Shown here: positions 8,156-17,205 of the stretch, piece after piece | Layout: every line of letters begins with the position of its first letter | Numbering within the stretch: the stretch's first letter is position 1 | Origin: Bernardetiaceae bacterium | GTDB taxonomy: Bacteria; Bacteroidota; Bacteroidia; Cytophagales; Bernardetiaceae | Direction: 5' to 3' | Length of the DNA: 64,000 bases | Assembly (NCBI GenBank): GCA_020832465.1 | Contig: JAFIER010000011.1 | Coordinates: forward strand, 35,486 to 99,485 | Made by a program: the position numbers and the translations under genes | Notes under the pieces: model-generated | What the model saw: only the letters and a program-made list of their open reading frames with translations | Database searches by the model: none | Told to the model about the DNA's origin: nothing

Positions 8156-9271
8156 TTAAAAAAAGTCAAAATGTGATGCGAAATTTTTGTTATTTTGAAA
8201 ATCGCTAGATTCATAAACTAATGCAATATCTGATTTTCTACTAGTTAAAATATCTTTATATTTCTTTAGTTTAGATATTGCATCTTTGTTATTATGTCCC
8301 TCAAATAGTGAGAAAAAAGAGATATCTGTATCTTTAGTTGCTTGATTGTCTTTGTTTATCATGCATATAGAATTATTAAAGTTTATCTGATATGGATAAA
8401 TAAAGATACGTCTATCATGCAATATGCTACCTACTCGCTCTGTATTATTTAAGTTTTCAAAATCATAACACCATATAAACACTTTTACCTTTATAGTTTT
8501 AAGTTTATTGAGTAACTTTTTTAACTGTTGCTTTAAATACTCGGTATTGAATGGTGGGCTAGGCGTTGCTTTAGATGATTTAAACCTTGTAACTATAAAT
8601 ACAGTTATATTTTCTAATTTAGAATTAGTTATGTGCTTTAATATTGATAAAATATTTCTGTCAATATTACTCTCATCAGTAGCAATATCTGAGAATAGAT
8701 AAGGATCTACTATAAGCACAAAGCGACTGTAAAACTTATAGGGAGAAAAAAGGACTTCCCAAAAGTTATTTACTACTTCTCCTTTTGACACATACTTTTT
8801 TGTTGGCATATTTTTTAATAAAATTTTAGGCAGAATTTCAGAAACAAGCTCAACATTAAGCACGATAATACAATACTCTTGCATCAAAGCTCGGCAGTCT
8901 TCTGTACTGAGACTTGCTGTGCAGTATACAGAATAATTGTTAGTCTCTTTTTGTAAAAAATCCTTTATATCAACATTCTGAGTTTCTTTAGTAACCTCTT
9001 CTGGCTTTAATGCACCTACTGACTCCGATAGGAAATCTTGAGCATCTTGTTTTTTAGCCTGTACATAGTTTTTGCGCTTTCTCGCATACGAGTAGAAACT
9101 CCAGCCATCTTCGTAAGTCATAATCAAAGATTCTAACAATCGAAGACTTTCCAATAAACGGTAGTTATTGTGTTTAACTTCTCTATTTTTTTCAAGCTGC
9201 TCCTTTTTTTCTTTGAAGCATTTGAGAAAAAACATGTCATAGTATAGATTTAAAGGTTTTGTGCTTTCCAT
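8156..9271 (-). CDS. Unrecognised 371-residue protein coupled to the ABC ATPase
   Basis: I do not recognise this protein as a family member. Its start overlaps the ATPase reading frame by 22 bases, and csm5 begins 2 bases after its stop, so it is locked into the operon. The N-terminal 90 residues are helical and charged. Two central features stand out: a hydrophobic strand ending in an acidic turn, FVLIVDPYLFSD (about 187-198), and ERVGSILHDRRIFIYPY (about 280-296) followed by DTDISFF. The DPYL...HDR spacing recalls degenerate phospholipase-D-like domains such as the C-terminal domain of MIT proteins, but no HxK motif is present and the likeness is weak. It might be the effector partner of the ATPase. 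No signal peptide or clear membrane segment is seen. Confidence 0.55.
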   Translation of the reverse strand: MESTKPLNLYYDMFFLKCFKEKKEQLEKNREVKHNNYRLLESLRLLESLIMTYEDGWSFYSYARKRKNYVQAKKQDAQDFLSESVGALKPEEVTKETQNVDIKDFLQKETNNYSVYCTASLSTEDCRALMQEYCIIVLNVELVSEILPKILLKNMPTKKYVSKGEVVNNFWEVLFSPYKFYSRFVLIVDPYLFSDIATDESNIDRNILSILKHITNSKLENITVFIVTRFKSSKATPSPPFNTEYLKQQLKKLLNKLKTIKVKVFIWCYDFENLNNTERVGSILHDRRIFIYPYQINFNNSICMINKDNQATKDTDISFFSLFEGHNNKDAISKLKKYKDILTSRKSDIALVYESSDFQNNKNFASHFDFF

Positions 9272-11508
9272 AATTTTCCAAGTAGTTTAGAAGATTCGTC
9301 TATAAATCCAGTACCAAATTTGTCAGTCAAATCGCCATACTCATCGATTTCTATTCTTTTGCATTCTAAATCTTTCGTATCGGCATTTTTACCTAAGTAA
9401 TAAATCAAAACATTCTCTGGGTTAAGCTTACCTTCGGCAACCAGAACCTGAAGTTTGAGTATAAAATGTATCGAGTGCGTTTCTAAGATAAAATTCAAGT
9501 TATTGAACTTTTCAACAGACTCCTTAAAAAAGTCTGCTAATCGAGATTGCAGGAGTGGGTGCAGATGACTTTCGGGTTCTTCTACCATAATAAATTGCTT
9601 GTTGTTTGTACTCCTATTGCCTATAGCTACAGTTTTCAGAATGATAGGTAAAACTTGAGAAATACCAAAGCCAAGATCAGATAGAGGCTCGCCATCTATT
9701 TCTGCAAATAGATAAGATCCTGTATTTTGAACTTTACTTATCTTAAGCTCTTTTCCTATCTCAAACTCTTTAAGCCATTTATTATAAAAATTCTCGTTAT
9801 TATTTTTACCCTGCTTTCCAACTATTTGATTTTGCCGATAAATCTCAAAAATACTATCTGACAAATATCCTCCTTCAGAAACAAAAAAATGACTTTGCTC
9901 GCCCCTAAAAGATGGCAGAAAATGTACAGGCAGAGTCTCTGGGAGTCCTTTGAATAAGAATATTACGTCGTTTAATACTTTTCTTAAATATACTAGCAAA
10001 ACGTCTGTCATATCGTCTTCGCTGAACAGCTCCGCCACACTCATGCTATTTCCAAAATCAGTATCCTTATATTTGGCAGGTGCAATATCTTTAACTGTTA
10101 GATTTGTTAATTTTTGGGCGATAAACTCACTACTCTTATTGTCAGATATCGCAAAATATTCTCGAAAGCTCCCCAACAACCCATTTACATCGATTTGCTC
10201 TATACTTGAAAAGGTAGGCTGTAAACCCCACACCAAACCATCTTCAGAATTAAATTCCGGCTCTTCGTCTTCATTAGTGTCTGCGTTCCCTGCCTCGACT
10301 ACATGACCTTCAGCTATTTTTAGTAGTTCTACTAAAAAGCTTGCCATAAATTTCTCTTCTGACAGCTCTGGCGTATAGTTCTTATCTTCTATTTGAGCTT
10401 TTCTGTGTTCTAAAACACTTTTTGTATTTTCTGCTTTTACTATGGCGTTTTTATTTTTTATCCACTCGGGATACTGCTGAAAAATTGAATTATCAATAGT
10501 ATGCGATCTTTTTTTTCCGTTCTCCTCAGGAGCTTTGCGTACATTTTTTAACTCTGCTTCTAATTCTTGTATTTGATTTTTATACTCTTCGTACAATTTT
10601 TCTCTCTTTTTATCTATGTCAAGGGACTCCTCTGATGTTATGCCTTCCTTTTCTTTTTGAGATACAAGCTCAGAGTCCTGCTTTGTCTGTTGTGTTCTAA
10701 GATTGTCTATATCTTTTTGCAGCTTATCTTCTCTTTTGGCACTATCCTGCTGTTTAGTTTTTGGGTGCTTTTGTTCACTCAAAATTTTATTTTCTATTTC
10801 TTGATTTTGTTTCTCAAGAATTACTAAGTCAGTTTCTATTTGACTGATTTCAAAATCGATTTCATCAGTTTCTATTGATTTAAGGAAAGTATTGATTCCT
10901 TCTTGAAACTTATTTGAACTATGGACAAATTTATGCAAAGAGTAGACGAGTAAACTCGAGTTTTGTACCTTATAAAAGTTTAGAATATTCAAAATATGAA
11001 TAGAAAGCACCCACTTCTTTTCGTCTTGCTCTGCACTATCTTTATTTTTTGAGCGAGTATCTTTTGAGTCTTCGGCAATAGAAGCAATTTCTATTCCCTC
11101 AAGAGTAATGGTGAGTTTTTGTAAGTAGGCTGGTTGGTTAAAGTCTATAATTTTATCATTTTTGCTTGTATAAGAAAACTCAATTTGCATTTTATTTTCT
11201 TCATGAGGCAGCAATGTAGAATTTTCAGTTTTAGGTAAATAACCCTCTACTGCAAAAGCAATGACCCTGTCATTATTGGCTTTTGAAGAATGATTTAATA
11301 CCGAATCAAAAGAGTTTAAAGCATGTTTTTTATTTGTAAAAAACAAATGTTCAGGCTCCTCGATATTGTCTTTCAACAATTGCAAAGCTTTAAAAAGTGA
11401 ACTTTTGCCTGCACTATTCGGACCTACAACGACCGTTATGGGACGTAAATCGAAACTTTGTTCTTTAAAAACACGAAAGTTTTTAACTGCTACTTTTTTG
11501 ATATTCAT
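9250..11508 (-). CDS. SMC/RecF-like ABC ATPase with coiled coil, inserted in csm operon
   Basis: This is a 752-residue ABC-class ATPase. It opens with IKKVAVKNFRVF and the Walker A loop GPNSAGKSS (29-37). A long charged coiled coil follows (roughly 205-345). Near the C-terminus come LGFGISQVLP (signature-like), FIMVEEPESHLHP (Walker B, about 639-651) and the H-loop LETHS. The tail IDEYGDLTDKFGTGFIDE resembles the DUF3696 end of AAA_21/AAA_15-type ATPases. Relatives with such domains act in OLD, Septu, Gabija, PARIS and retron-linked defence systems, usually with a toxic partner. No TOPRIM domain is seen. It lies 28 bases after csm4 and overlaps the following unknown gene. A role in the CRISPR response or as an embedded separate defence pair is inference. 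Confidence 0.85.
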   Translation of the reverse strand: MNIKKVAVKNFRVFKEQSFDLRPITVVVGPNSAGKSSLFKALQLLKDNIEEPEHLFFTNKKHALNSFDSVLNHSSKANNDRVIAFAVEGYLPKTENSTLLPHEENKMQIEFSYTSKNDKIIDFNQPAYLQKLTITLEGIEIASIAEDSKDTRSKNKDSAEQDEKKWVLSIHILNILNFYKVQNSSLLVYSLHKFVHSSNKFQEGINTFLKSIETDEIDFEISQIETDLVILEKQNQEIENKILSEQKHPKTKQQDSAKREDKLQKDIDNLRTQQTKQDSELVSQKEKEGITSEESLDIDKKREKLYEEYKNQIQELEAELKNVRKAPEENGKKRSHTIDNSIFQQYPEWIKNKNAIVKAENTKSVLEHRKAQIEDKNYTPELSEEKFMASFLVELLKIAEGHVVEAGNADTNEDEEPEFNSEDGLVWGLQPTFSSIEQIDVNGLLGSFREYFAISDNKSSEFIAQKLTNLTVKDIAPAKYKDTDFGNSMSVAELFSEDDMTDVLLVYLRKVLNDVIFLFKGLPETLPVHFLPSFRGEQSHFFVSEGGYLSDSIFEIYRQNQIVGKQGKNNNENFYNKWLKEFEIGKELKISKVQNTGSYLFAEIDGEPLSDLGFGISQVLPIILKTVAIGNRSTNNKQFIMVEEPESHLHPLLQSRLADFFKESVEKFNNLNFILETHSIHFILKLQVLVAEGKLNPENVLIYYLGKNADTKDLECKRIEIDEYGDLTDKFGTGFIDESSKLLGKLWKAQNL

Positions 11509-11536
11509 GGTAAATTTTTAGTATAAAAAATCAAAA

Positions 11537-12781
11537 TTATTTCACTTCTAAACTCCTCATCGGCAAAAAAATGGCTTTTCCATCTCTCCATACGGGGTGC
11601 AGTACCTCGCTATCTGCCAGTATGGTGTTGTCGGGCTGTAAGTTTACAGTTTTGCCTTGCAGTTTTTGCTTGGGAAATATACTGCCTTCTGTAAACATAT
11701 AGATTGACTTTTTGCGCAAGCTCACGTGTTGGGGGTTAGCAGGCGAAGCCAAATATCCACCTCGTTTGATGAGGTCATAAAAACTTTCTTGCATCAGCTT
11801 TCCGTTATTTCCAATCTCCTCTTTGTACGGACAATAAAGCGAAAGATTGGTTTGAAATTCCGCTTCATCAGGCACATCAAGCGTAATCTCATCGTTCATA
11901 TCGAGCTTAAAATGTCCGTTGCCGATATTTCTATCCGTACCTAAGCCACTATCTTGCAAAAGTTTGAGCGCGGCTTTGATTTTGGGCAGCTGCTTCTCGT
12001 CCTCTATATCAAGTAAGAAATATAAGCCTGTCTCCTCTTCTGCCTCATTTTGCTCTCGTGCTTTATCAGAAGACATGACTTTTAGCTTTCTATTTTGAAA
12101 GTAGAGTTTGTCAATGTAATACGGCTCGGGTGGTGGCATAATAATATTACCGTTTTCATCAGCGTCAAACTCTCTTGCTGAAGGCTGAATACTCACTCTT
12201 TGGTCAGAAGAAGCATCATAAATTTTGAACTGATGGCTTTTTTCGTATTTTTGAAACCACTGAACTAAATGCTCATTTTGAGAGGCAAAAGATTTAGCAA
12301 AGATTTCGTTATTTTTTTCTAACGTAAGAATTTCAGCAGTTTTCCTTTTAATCAGTTTCTCGAAAAGCGACTGACCCGCAAAAGTTATTTTTTTCAATAC
12401 TTTTCGATTTTGCATATCAGATTCTGCACTCTTTTTTCCAGTTTTCGCATCCTTTTCCTCAATTTTGAATGGCGATATATTGTGCTGTGGGATAGGGAAA
12501 AAGTACTCCGTAATGAGTCCACTATTATCTATTTTGCTATCGCTATGGTGAAGTCTGTAATAGGGATAAGCAGAGGACACCTTAAAGCTCTCTAAAAAAG
12601 TCTTACCCTGTGCCTCGCTGGCTAATTCGTTATGAAATAGCATCAGCGCATTGACAAAAATAGCTGATTTGATGACATCAGAATGTAATGTCTTGAGTGT
12701 TCGGTCATAGTCAGACGCACCGCGCGATATATGCAAAGGCGAGGTAAAGTTGAGTCTGACAGCAATAAATTTTTTTTCCAT
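11537..12781 (-). CDS. csm4: Type III-A CRISPR RAMP protein Csm4
   Basis: Csm4 holds the 5' handle of the crRNA and anchors Cas10 in the Csm complex. The 414-residue protein begins FIAVRLNFTSPLHISRG, the Csm4 version of the RAMP strand, followed by SDVIKSAIFVNALML. It has the glycine-rich loop DSGLGTDRNIGNGHF in the middle and ends with FTEGSIFP and RSLEV strands. It is longer than most Csm4 proteins (about 300) because of a charged helical insertion around 120-185. It lies 57 bases after csm3 in the same operon. Confidence 0.88.
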   Translation of the reverse strand: MEKKFIAVRLNFTSPLHISRGASDYDRTLKTLHSDVIKSAIFVNALMLFHNELASEAQGKTFLESFKVSSAYPYYRLHHSDSKIDNSGLITEYFFPIPQHNISPFKIEEKDAKTGKKSAESDMQNRKVLKKITFAGQSLFEKLIKRKTAEILTLEKNNEIFAKSFASQNEHLVQWFQKYEKSHQFKIYDASSDQRVSIQPSAREFDADENGNIIMPPPEPYYIDKLYFQNRKLKVMSSDKAREQNEAEEETGLYFLLDIEDEKQLPKIKAALKLLQDSGLGTDRNIGNGHFKLDMNDEITLDVPDEAEFQTNLSLYCPYKEEIGNNGKLMQESFYDLIKRGGYLASPANPQHVSLRKKSIYMFTEGSIFPKQKLQGKTVNLQPDNTILADSEVLHPVWRDGKAIFLPMRSLEVK

Positions 12782-12838
12782 GCGAAGGAAATTTTGTTTT
12801 GTAGATTAAAGAAACAGTTGCTTGTAATGTTAAAGTTT

Positions 12839-13633
12839 TTAAGAGCGTATAGATTCTGGACAGTACTCTGCTAAAATCTTATCACCCTCTTCTTCGGCAT
12901 TACTTCCGTCTTCATCACCACGATAATAAGCGGCAGTTTTTACCAATACTTTGTCAATATTGATTGATATTTTACCACTTCCCCTTGAGCCGCTACCTCC
13001 AATATAGTCATCTTGCAATAACTCTAATGCACGGAACGTATTGATAATAAAATCTTTACGACTGTAAGGCTTGTTAGAAGAATCAATCTCCTCGAAAATA
13101 TTGAGTACAATATCTAACTTAAATTCTGCACCTGCGGGCACACGCTCTAACTGTCTGGGAACAGCCGCTGAGGTAATTCTATCAATAACTACTTCCGTTT
13201 TTATTTCAGTAAGGTTCAGTTCAGTTCCTTTCAAAGCGCTTGCATTTTTAAGGATAGCATCTCTTACGATAATACGTGAAGGTCTTTGATTTCCATCATT
13301 TTTAGCTGTTCCAAATAGCTGTGCAGTTATCAAGTTAATATCGTCAGAACTTACGAACTTGACATTGCCCATATTGGTAAACTGGATATAGTTTTTTCCA
13401 TAGGATAGTTCTAATAAACTGCGCATTTTGCCCTTGAGCGAACTTCCCGGAATATAAGGTTCGTCAGTTACGGGGTTGCGAATGACAGCATTATCTACAC
13501 CACCGATTTGCATTGAAGTATTTGTGCCGCCAATGTGTAATCCCGAGTCAGCTGTGATAACACCCTGAATAAGAATTTTTTCTTTTAATTGAATACTTTG
13601 TCTTTCGTTCACTTGTTTTTTTTCTGTTGCCAT
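12839..13633 (-). CDS. csm3: Type III-A backbone RAMP protein and target RNase Csm3
   Basis: Csm3 forms the helical backbone of the complex and cuts the bound target RNA every six bases. The 264-residue protein shows LIQGVITADSGLHIGG, then IGGVDNAVIRNP, whose Asp matches the catalytic residue of known Csm3 proteins. Next comes YIPGSSLKGKMRSLLE, and later GGSGSRGSGKI. All key parts appear intact, so target RNA cleavage is expected. That cleavage would also end the cyclase signal. The final tail of about 25 residues is acidic. Confidence 0.94.
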   Translation of the reverse strand: MATEKKQVNERQSIQLKEKILIQGVITADSGLHIGGTNTSMQIGGVDNAVIRNPVTDEPYIPGSSLKGKMRSLLELSYGKNYIQFTNMGNVKFVSSDDINLITAQLFGTAKNDGNQRPSRIIVRDAILKNASALKGTELNLTEIKTEVVIDRITSAAVPRQLERVPAGAEFKLDIVLNIFEEIDSSNKPYSRKDFIINTFRALELLQDDYIGGSGSRGSGKISINIDKVLVKTAAYYRGDEDGSNAEEEGDKILAEYCPESIRS

Positions 13634-13683
13634 GATATATCGAATTTGAGTATATTAAATTTGAATTTTGTAGTAAAATAGAA

Positions 13684-14154
13684 TTAGTTTCTACCACCAT
13701 TGACTTTGTGGTAGGCCAAAATAGCCTCAAAGAAATCGCAAAAATTTTGGTATTGTTTTGCAATAACTTTGTTGTCTTTGCTGGTATCAATAGCTTTTAG
13801 AGCTTCGGTCAAAACAATTTGAAATATTTCAGAGCCCCTTGTACCTGCCCTTGCAGTAGCATAAGCCAATTTGGGTTGTAACATCAAAATGCTACTTTTT
13901 AGTGTCATTGTGCTTTGTACCCCTTCTGATTTTTCATCTTTACCGAGCGACCCTTGTATACGCCTTACCTCTCCAAAGACGTTACGAATCTGGCTTGTCG
14001 TCAAAGCTCGGAAGCCACCGCCCTCCTCTCCTAAGTCAGGACCTTGACCAGCGAGCAGTTTACCTAATCTTTCTACATAGTTGATAGTATCATCAGCGAT
14101 ACCTTCTTGTATCCACTTTTTTTGGAAGTCCCTTTTTGTCCATTCGTTTGGCAT
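13684..14154 (-). CDS. csm2: Type III-A small subunit Csm2
   Basis: Csm2 is the small helical subunit that lines the belly of the Csm complex along the crRNA-target duplex. This 156-residue protein carries the family core LTTSQIRNVFGEVRRIQG near residues 50-68 and LKSSILMLQPKLAYATAR near 85-102, and has no RAMP motif. It sits 36 bases after cas10 and 50 bases before csm3, the standard III-A order. The presence of Csm2 rather than Cmr5, together with Csm3, Csm4 and Csm5, sets the subtype as III-A. Confidence 0.9.
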   Translation of the reverse strand: MPNEWTKRDFQKKWIQEGIADDTINYVERLGKLLAGQGPDLGEEGGGFRALTTSQIRNVFGEVRRIQGSLGKDEKSEGVQSTMTLKSSILMLQPKLAYATARAGTRGSEIFQIVLTEALKAIDTSKDNKVIAKQYQNFCDFFEAILAYHKVNGGRN

Positions 14155-14190
14155 AAGTCTGTATTTTTTAGTTATCAGTTTGCTTTAAAA

Positions 14191-16728
14191 TTAGTTATTA
14201 GTAGAACGAATTTCCAACTCCGCCCAGCGAGCGGCTAAGTTGATAAGTTTGAACATAGTATGTGCCGTTTTCTTATCGGGATTTCGGCTATACTTATTGC
14301 AAAATATGTCTGTACTCAGTCTATCAATGAACTGCCTTAGTTCGTTATCTCTGTACCTATCCTTGATTTGTGCAAAATCGTAGGCAATATTCCACTTCCA
14401 ACTCGGAGCGGTAGCCTTTTGCGTTTGATACTCATATTGTTGGTAGTGAGCCTGTACTTTCTGCAAAATACTTCGTGTTTTTTTCCCAAAGACAACAAAT
14501 TCGTCTTTTAGGTTTTCTACAATAGGAAACTCCTGCTCCCAATTGAGCGGCACTCCAAAAAGCGTAAAAGCATTTTTTTGGAAATAATACTCTTTACCGT
14601 TTTCTTCAATTTTATACTCGTGCTGTTTAGCTACTTTTTCGGCATCTTCACAAATTTGCGCCGCTTTCATAATCGGAAATTTTGCACCGACTGCGCTCAT
14701 TCCGCCAGAGAGTTTGAGTTTAGTATTATAGCCTACATATTTTGCAAAGTTTTCATTTATGGCTTTTGCAAAGGCTATCATAATATCCCAGCGTCCTATT
14801 AGAAAGAGGTCGTCGCCTCCAGCGTAGAGAATAAGACTTCGCTTCTTAAATTCAATCTCTTCTACGCCATAACCTAAATTGCCCTCTGCCCATATATGGT
14901 TCAAATGCCCTTTAAAAAAGTAGTCCATACTACGGCTCAAGCATGCATAACGTGCAAAAGAAGCACGTGTGCCTAGACCACTCTGAAAAAGTGTACCTAA
15001 GTTATCCACGTCCATGCGCAACACGCCTAATCGCTTAAAACGAGTCTCACCAAACTCTGGCGAGAAGGTCGTCCCCTGTTCCTCTTTTTCTGTATTGATT
15101 ACATCTTCCTCGTCAGCTACGCCTGCTAAATTGCTAAATGTTTGGGGTATAGGCACTTTTGTTCCTTTTTTCAAAAACATCTGTTTTTGTGGCTGCTGAT
15201 TTCCACCATATAAGTCAAAAGCAAAAATATGATTAGGAGGCTCTTTTACATTAGGATTTTGATATAGCAGGCTTCCTGTGTCATAATTGAGTTTGCGTAC
15301 AAGTAAGTTTGAGTTTTTTGTGAAAAAATCATTATACTTTAGTGCTATCTTCTTGCTTGTTACTAATGTATAATAATTACCTAATCCACAAGGATTAAAG
15401 GTTTCATTACTTGTAGTGCCAGAAATTTCACTATTTTGTGAGATAATAAAATCGCTTTGGAAAAGCTGACTCCCCATCATAATCTGTTCAGCAGTAGCTT
15501 TTTTTAATGTCTTAAACTCATTTAAGCCTACTTCCAAAATATTATTGCTTGCCTTTTCTGGAAGCCTTTGAGGTTGTGAACTACGCTCTCCTATAAAATA
15601 AACCTCTCTATTTTTAGCTTCTTTTTGTAGGATTTCATCACCTGTAATCACATCTTGTAATTGTGTGCCTTTACCATCGGTGGGGCTAGGCTCAAAAAAC
15701 TTCTCGAACTGCTTATCTACACTTTTTTCAAATAGGTTTGCGAAACGTCTTTTTTTGCGAATAGCTAATTTCTGATGCAGGCTACCCCAAAGCTCGCTCA
15801 ACCCTAATCGTCCTTGCGTGGGGAAAACTTGATTTTTCCCAAAAGCTACAGTATCAAGAGCCAAAAATAAGGTAGATTGATGTGTTTTAAATATTTTACT
15901 GGCTATTTCAAAGTCTATATCTTGAAGTTTTTCTTCTACTTCTTGTGTATTGGGCGCAATAAGAAAAAAGCCGCCGCCTGAATCATATACAATATTACCT
16001 CGATAGAGATTTAAGTCTTGAATGATTTTTTGGACAATGCTATCTACTAAAAGTTGCAAATAAAATGAGCGTCCCTTCAAGTTTTTTGCTGCATTCTTAC
16101 TTACAATATCATAAATAAAACTTTGAATGCCTGATATATCACCTCCAAGTAACAATAAAGGTTCTTTTTCTGACAGACTGCCTTGTTCTTCAGCTTTTTG
16201 TAGGCTTATAGTTAAGCCCGCTTTCAAACGAATAAAATCATAAAAAGAAACATCAGTATTAGCTGTATAAGCTTCTGGAATAGTTGAAGTATAATATTGT
16301 AGAAGAGCGAGCAAGGTCTCGGCAGCTTCTTTATAGCCTCTAGGTATCTTATCTAACTCATCGCAAAAATGTTTAATTTGGACATCGACACTTGCTGTGT
16401 TTAGTTTCTGATTATAGTTTTCTGATGGAAAATAGTCTTCTGAAAAAACAATTTTTTGTGGTTTGTAAAAAGTCTTTTTATTCGCCCCATCCATCGATGA
16501 AAATATAGAACTAAGCGCGTGTAAGTCTTTTATATCTAATATTGTATCAATTTTATTAGATAATGCCCAATGCCTTGCTTGTTGTAAAACTGTCTCAGGC
16601 ACTACAAAATCTTCCAATGGCAAAAATAGCGTTTTAAGCTTATTGGCCACTGGCTTTAATAGCGGATGCTTTTCAATCTCTTCATAAATTGCATAAAAAT
16701 ACAATTTATCGTATGTAATTGTCTTCAT
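14191..16728 (-). CDS. cas10: Type III-A Cas10 (Csm1) with GGDD cyclase and no visible HD nuclease
   Basis: Cas10 senses target RNA and makes cyclic oligoadenylates from ATP. I choose the ATG complementary to 16726-16728 (MKTITYDKLYF, 845 residues); a TTG four codons upstream is possible. Palm domain 1 starts with LLLLGGDISGIQSFIYDI near residue 193. Palm domain 2 holds LILYAGGDDLFLIG (GGDD near 637-640), so cyclase activity is expected. The N-terminal region that normally holds the HD DNase lacks an HD pair, and the SLYDH-type site before palm 1 reads SFYDF. I also see no Cys4 zinc ribbon. DNA cleavage by this subunit is therefore unlikely, and defence should rest on the CARF nucleases downstream. 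Confidence 0.93.
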   Translation of the reverse strand: MKTITYDKLYFYAIYEEIEKHPLLKPVANKLKTLFLPLEDFVVPETVLQQARHWALSNKIDTILDIKDLHALSSIFSSMDGANKKTFYKPQKIVFSEDYFPSENYNQKLNTASVDVQIKHFCDELDKIPRGYKEAAETLLALLQYYTSTIPEAYTANTDVSFYDFIRLKAGLTISLQKAEEQGSLSEKEPLLLLGGDISGIQSFIYDIVSKNAAKNLKGRSFYLQLLVDSIVQKIIQDLNLYRGNIVYDSGGGFFLIAPNTQEVEEKLQDIDFEIASKIFKTHQSTLFLALDTVAFGKNQVFPTQGRLGLSELWGSLHQKLAIRKKRRFANLFEKSVDKQFEKFFEPSPTDGKGTQLQDVITGDEILQKEAKNREVYFIGERSSQPQRLPEKASNNILEVGLNEFKTLKKATAEQIMMGSQLFQSDFIISQNSEISGTTSNETFNPCGLGNYYTLVTSKKIALKYNDFFTKNSNLLVRKLNYDTGSLLYQNPNVKEPPNHIFAFDLYGGNQQPQKQMFLKKGTKVPIPQTFSNLAGVADEEDVINTEKEEQGTTFSPEFGETRFKRLGVLRMDVDNLGTLFQSGLGTRASFARYACLSRSMDYFFKGHLNHIWAEGNLGYGVEEIEFKKRSLILYAGGDDLFLIGRWDIMIAFAKAINENFAKYVGYNTKLKLSGGMSAVGAKFPIMKAAQICEDAEKVAKQHEYKIEENGKEYYFQKNAFTLFGVPLNWEQEFPIVENLKDEFVVFGKKTRSILQKVQAHYQQYEYQTQKATAPSWKWNIAYDFAQIKDRYRDNELRQFIDRLSTDIFCNKYSRNPDKKTAHTMFKLINLAARWAELEIRSTNN

Positions 16729-16740
16729 AAAAACTTTCAA

Positions 16741-17205
16741 AAATCTGATTACAGAAAAATCAAAAATAATAAGTGTGGCTACAGTGCTCTGCCTACTTAT
16801 AAATTCTCACTCCAAATATAAAAAACTTCCACCAAACTACCAACAAAAAAAAACAATAATTTAATGTGCTTGATTTACCGTACGCCAAAGATATATAACG
16901 CAAACAAATAAAGCAAGAAAGTAAGTGTTTTATTTTGTTTTAACTTGTTTTAAAACATTTTGTATTGTTTCAAAGCGGGTTTATAAAATTATACAAATTT
17001 GAGATGCAATAAGCTGATTACACATATTTGAATGGCCAGGAATATTTAAATGACTGATTTTAGCGTTTTATGCAATGGCTATGGTATAATTTTAAAAATT
17101 GTAAAAAAAACAAATTATTCTTTTGAAAATAACCGCAATTAGCACTCTTTTTGCAAATTTTATGTTGTAGTACTAAATAAAATACCCTAAAATAAAATTG
17201 CTTTT
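16741..17205. other. AT-rich divergent intergenic region between cas10 and lepB
   Basis: This stretch separates the minus-strand csm operon from the plus-strand lepB. It contains a good promoter match for the operon at 16886-16916. I see no CRISPR repeat, no open frame of interest and no clear lepB promoter. The sequence is very rich in A and T with long A runs. Confidence 0.6.
16886..16916 (-). promoter_or_regulatory. Predicted Bacteroidetes-type promoter of the csm operon
   Basis: On the minus strand, TTG (complement of 16914-16916) is followed after exactly 20 bases by TATCTTTG (complement of 16886-16893). This matches the TTG-N20-TAnnTTTG consensus of Bacteroidetes primary sigma promoters. 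It would give a leader of about 150 bases before the cas10 ATG. No other match was noticed in front of the later genes, consistent with one long operon. Confidence 0.55.

Noticed and set aside
9250..11508. The ATPase as an OLD-type nuclease
   Set aside because: No TOPRIM domain follows the ATPase; the chain ends with a DUF3696-like tail.
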